A DNA stretch of 8,160 nt from Coriobacteriia bacterium. Lineage in GTDB: Bacteria > Actinomycetota > Coriobacteriia > Coriobacteriales > UBA8131. This document shows positions 6,571 to 8,160 of the stretch, piece by piece. A program made the position numbers and the translations under genes. Location: NCBI GenBank assembly GCA_009781535.1, contig WQXX01000045.1:1-8160 (forward strand), read 5' to 3'. The notes under the pieces were generated by a model that worked only from the letters and a program-made list of their open reading frames with translations, was not told the origin of the DNA and made no database searches. How positions within the stretch are numbered: position 1 is the stretch's first letter; each line of letters opens with the position of its first letter.

Positions 6571-7673
6571 TCGGACTAACAGGAGAATACGGCACTGCCA
6601 AGGTGTTTACCGACTCCGTTGAGTCCAGTGCGCTCACGCAGATCGAGCACCTGCTCAATCAGGAGTTCATCGAGGGCAGCAAGATCCGTGTGATGCCAGA
6701 TGCCCATGCCGGGATGGGGTGCACCATCGGCACCACGATGACGGTTACCGACAAGGTCGTTCCTAATCTCGTGGGTGTGGATATCGGCTGTGGTATGGAA
6801 ACCGTGCTGTTAGACGACGGGCGCATAGAGCTTGCCCAGCTCGACAAAGCGATCCATCAGCATATCCCGTCAGGTTTTGATACCCGACAGATGCCGCACC
6901 ACTTTGTCGATGAAATCGATCTGGTCGACCTGTGCTGTGCCAAACATGTCGATCTCAAGCGTGCGGCTTTGTCCATAGGTACGCTTGGCGGAGGCAACCA
7001 CTTCATCGAAATAGATGTGGATGATGACGGCGCCTTGTACCTCGTCGTGCATTCCGGTAGCAGAAACCTCGGCAAACAGGTCTGCGAGTTTTATCAGAAT
7101 GTCGCTGCGCGCGCGCTGAACCGCACGGGCAAGGGTGCTGACAGGGCGTTGGCGTATCTGGATGGACAGGCGCTTGAGGATTATCTCCACGATATGGCTA
7201 TCGTCCAGCAGTATGCCGACCTCAACCGAAAAGCTATGGTTCGCGAGCTGGAAAATCGGATGAAACTCAAGGTCCTTGACCAGTTCTCCACTGTCCATAA
7301 CTACATCGACCTTGATTCGATGATCCTGCGGAAAGGGGCGATCTCGGCGAGGAATGGCGAGCAGGTGCTGATTCCGATGAATATGCGCGATGGCAGCCTG
7401 ATTTGCGTTGGTAAAGGCAACGAGGATTGGAACTTCTCGGCGCCGCATGGTGCAGGTCGCATCATGAGCCGTACCGCTGCGAAGGAAAGCATCACGATTA
7501 CGCAGTTCGAGAAGTCGATGGAAGGTATCTTCTCCTCGACAGTCAACCGGAGCACTTTGGACGAAGCTCCGTTTGCCTACAAGCCGATGGAGGAGATCAT
7601 CGCCAACATCGGCGACACAGTGGACATCGTCAAGACGATCAAGCCGTTGTACAACTTCAAGGCGGCGGAGTAG
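6567..7673 (+). CDS. rtcB: RNA-splicing ligase RtcB (PrfH-linked, short form)
   Basis: Mn2+- and GTP-dependent RNA ligase that joins 3'-phosphate or 2',3'-cyclic phosphate ends to 5'-OH ends, in the cytoplasm. It has 368 residues, shorter than E. coli RtcB (about 408). The active site is complete: Asp72 and Cys75 in GVDIGCGME, His145 in GGGNHFIE, His162 in VHSGSRNLG, His244 in TVHNY, and the guanylated His294 in APHGAGRIMSR. The start is fixed by an in-frame TGA at 6558-6560; an AAGGA at 6553-6557 lies 9 bases before the ATG. prfH follows after 4 bases, so the two form an operon. This links the enzyme to repair of cut ribosomal RNA rather than to general tRNA repair. No archease or RtcR regulator is in the window. 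It is divergent from the kinase gene. Confidence 0.96.
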   Translation: MIGLTGEYGTAKVFTDSVESSALTQIEHLLNQEFIEGSKIRVMPDAHAGMGCTIGTTMTVTDKVVPNLVGVDIGCGMETVLLDDGRIELAQLDKAIHQHIPSGFDTRQMPHHFVDEIDLVDLCCAKHVDLKRAALSIGTLGGGNHFIEIDVDDDGALYLVVHSGSRNLGKQVCEFYQNVAARALNRTGKGADRALAYLDGQALEDYLHDMAIVQQYADLNRKAMVRELENRMKLKVLDQFSTVHNYIDLDSMILRKGAISARNGEQVLIPMNMRDGSLICVGKGNEDWNFSAPHGAGRIMSRTAAKESITITQFEKSMEGIFSSTVNRSTLDEAPFAYKPMEEIIANIGDTVDIVKTIKPLYNFKAAE

Positions 7674-7677
7674 CAAC

Positions 7678-8160
7678 ATGGAGCTGCAGATCAGTTCCGG
7701 ACAGGGACCGGTTGAATGTGAGTTGGCAGTTGCAAAACTTGCCCACGCCTTATGTGAGGAATTTGAAGGCGCCATTGTCAAGCAGACGGTTGCTGGGTCT
7801 CGCAAGGATTGCTACAAGAGTGTCGTTATCGAGAGTGCTGTTGACCTGGGGTTTCTCGAAGGCACCGTCCAATGGATCTGCCAAAGCCCGTTTCGTCCAA
7901 CTCATAAACGTAAGAACTGGTTCGTGGACGTAAGCCCGCTTTCGGTCTTTGACCCGACGATCTTTGATGCAACTGCCCTTGGCGCACCAGCCTTTGACAG
8001 CAGGCTGGTGCGTTTTGAAACCTTCCGGAGCGGGGGTAAAGGCGGGCAGAACGTCAACAAGGTCGAGACAGGTGTGCGAGCGACCTACCTCCCATTGGGC
8101 TTGAGCGCGACATCTACCGATGAGCGAAGCCAGCTTATGAACAGAAAGCTGGCGCTTGAG
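7678..8160 (+). CDS. prfH: Peptide chain release factor homologue PrfH (3' partial)
   Basis: Class-I release-factor relative that lacks the usual codon-recognition domain. In the described RtcB-PrfH systems it releases the nascent peptide from ribosomes whose 16S decoding centre has been cleaved, so that the partner ligase can reseal the RNA. 161 codons are present and the frame runs off the window; the family is about 200 residues, so roughly four fifths is here. It opens ELQISSGQGPVECELAVAKL, typical of PrfH. The catalytic GGQ is at residues 122-124 in FRSGGKGGQNVNKVETGVRA. A loop-like region with WICQSPFRPTHKRKNWFVDV precedes it. The ATG at 7678 follows the rtcB stop by 4 bases and is served by GGAG at 7667-7670 inside the rtcB end, suggesting coupled translation. 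No frameshift is seen, unlike E. coli K-12, where prfH is known as a truncated pseudogene. Confidence 0.94.
   Translation, partial: MELQISSGQGPVECELAVAKLAHALCEEFEGAIVKQTVAGSRKDCYKSVVIESAVDLGFLEGTVQWICQSPFRPTHKRKNWFVDVSPLSVFDPTIFDATALGAPAFDSRLVRFETFRSGGKGGQNVNKVETGVRATYLPLGLSATSTDERSQLMNRKLALE

Noticed and set aside
6870..7805. 311-residue open frame on the - strand opposite rtcB and prfH
   Set aside because: It lies almost wholly antisense to two genes with complete family motifs and its translation resembles no family I know; it is an antisense shadow of codon usage.
7427..7933. 168-residue + strand frame spanning the rtcB end and prfH start
   Set aside because: Out of frame with both genes, which have continuous family-specific sequence in their own frames.

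Overview
The window is a stretch of bacterial chromosome of roughly balanced base composition holding six protein genes. The first and last are cut by the window edges. I saw no rRNA, tRNA, CRISPR array or classical insertion sequence. The gene set (a B12-binding-type radical SAM protein with its DUF2344 partner, RlmH, a Cache/PAS hybrid histidine kinase, and an RtcB-PrfH pair) suggests an anaerobic or facultatively anaerobic bacterium. A spirochaete of the Sphaerochaeta group is my tentative guess from general resemblance only, and a clostridial or other host is not excluded.

Left block, + strand (1-3488): a radical SAM protein of the TIGR03960 type, a DUF2344/TIGR03936 partner protein, and rlmH, the 23S rRNA pseudouridine-1915 methyltransferase. 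These probably form one transcription unit. The striking feature is a family of short palindromic repeats. Three copies (starting at 98, 854 and, inverted, 2983) share a GC-rich hairpin and a downstream body of about 60-80 bp or more. All three lie inside or at the end of reading frames without breaking them. Two add extra peptide to linkers of the radical SAM protein, and the third supplies the last residues and stop codon of the DUF2344 protein. Copy 2 is preceded by four 21-bp tandem units that look like an amplified left arm of the same element, and a separate 12-bp perfect hairpin lies just upstream of those.

Middle, - strand (3495-6350): a large membrane-bound hybrid sensor kinase (periplasmic Cache-like sensor, PAS, HisKA, HATPase, two receiver domains, no HPt), convergent with rlmH across a gap of 6 bases.

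Right block, + strand (6567 to the window end): rtcB, an RNA 3'-phosphate ligase, followed after 4 bases by prfH, a peptide chain release factor homologue. RtcB-PrfH pairs are a known RNA-repair module: PrfH acts on ribosomes whose 16S decoding centre has been cut, and the RtcB partner reseals the RNA. A 216-base intergenic region separates the divergent kinase and rtcB genes. It contains a possible nine-codon leader frame overlapping the rtcB start.

The RtcB-PrfH pair is a described system. The least ordinary signal here is the in-frame, protein-invading palindromic repeat family and its local tandem expansion.
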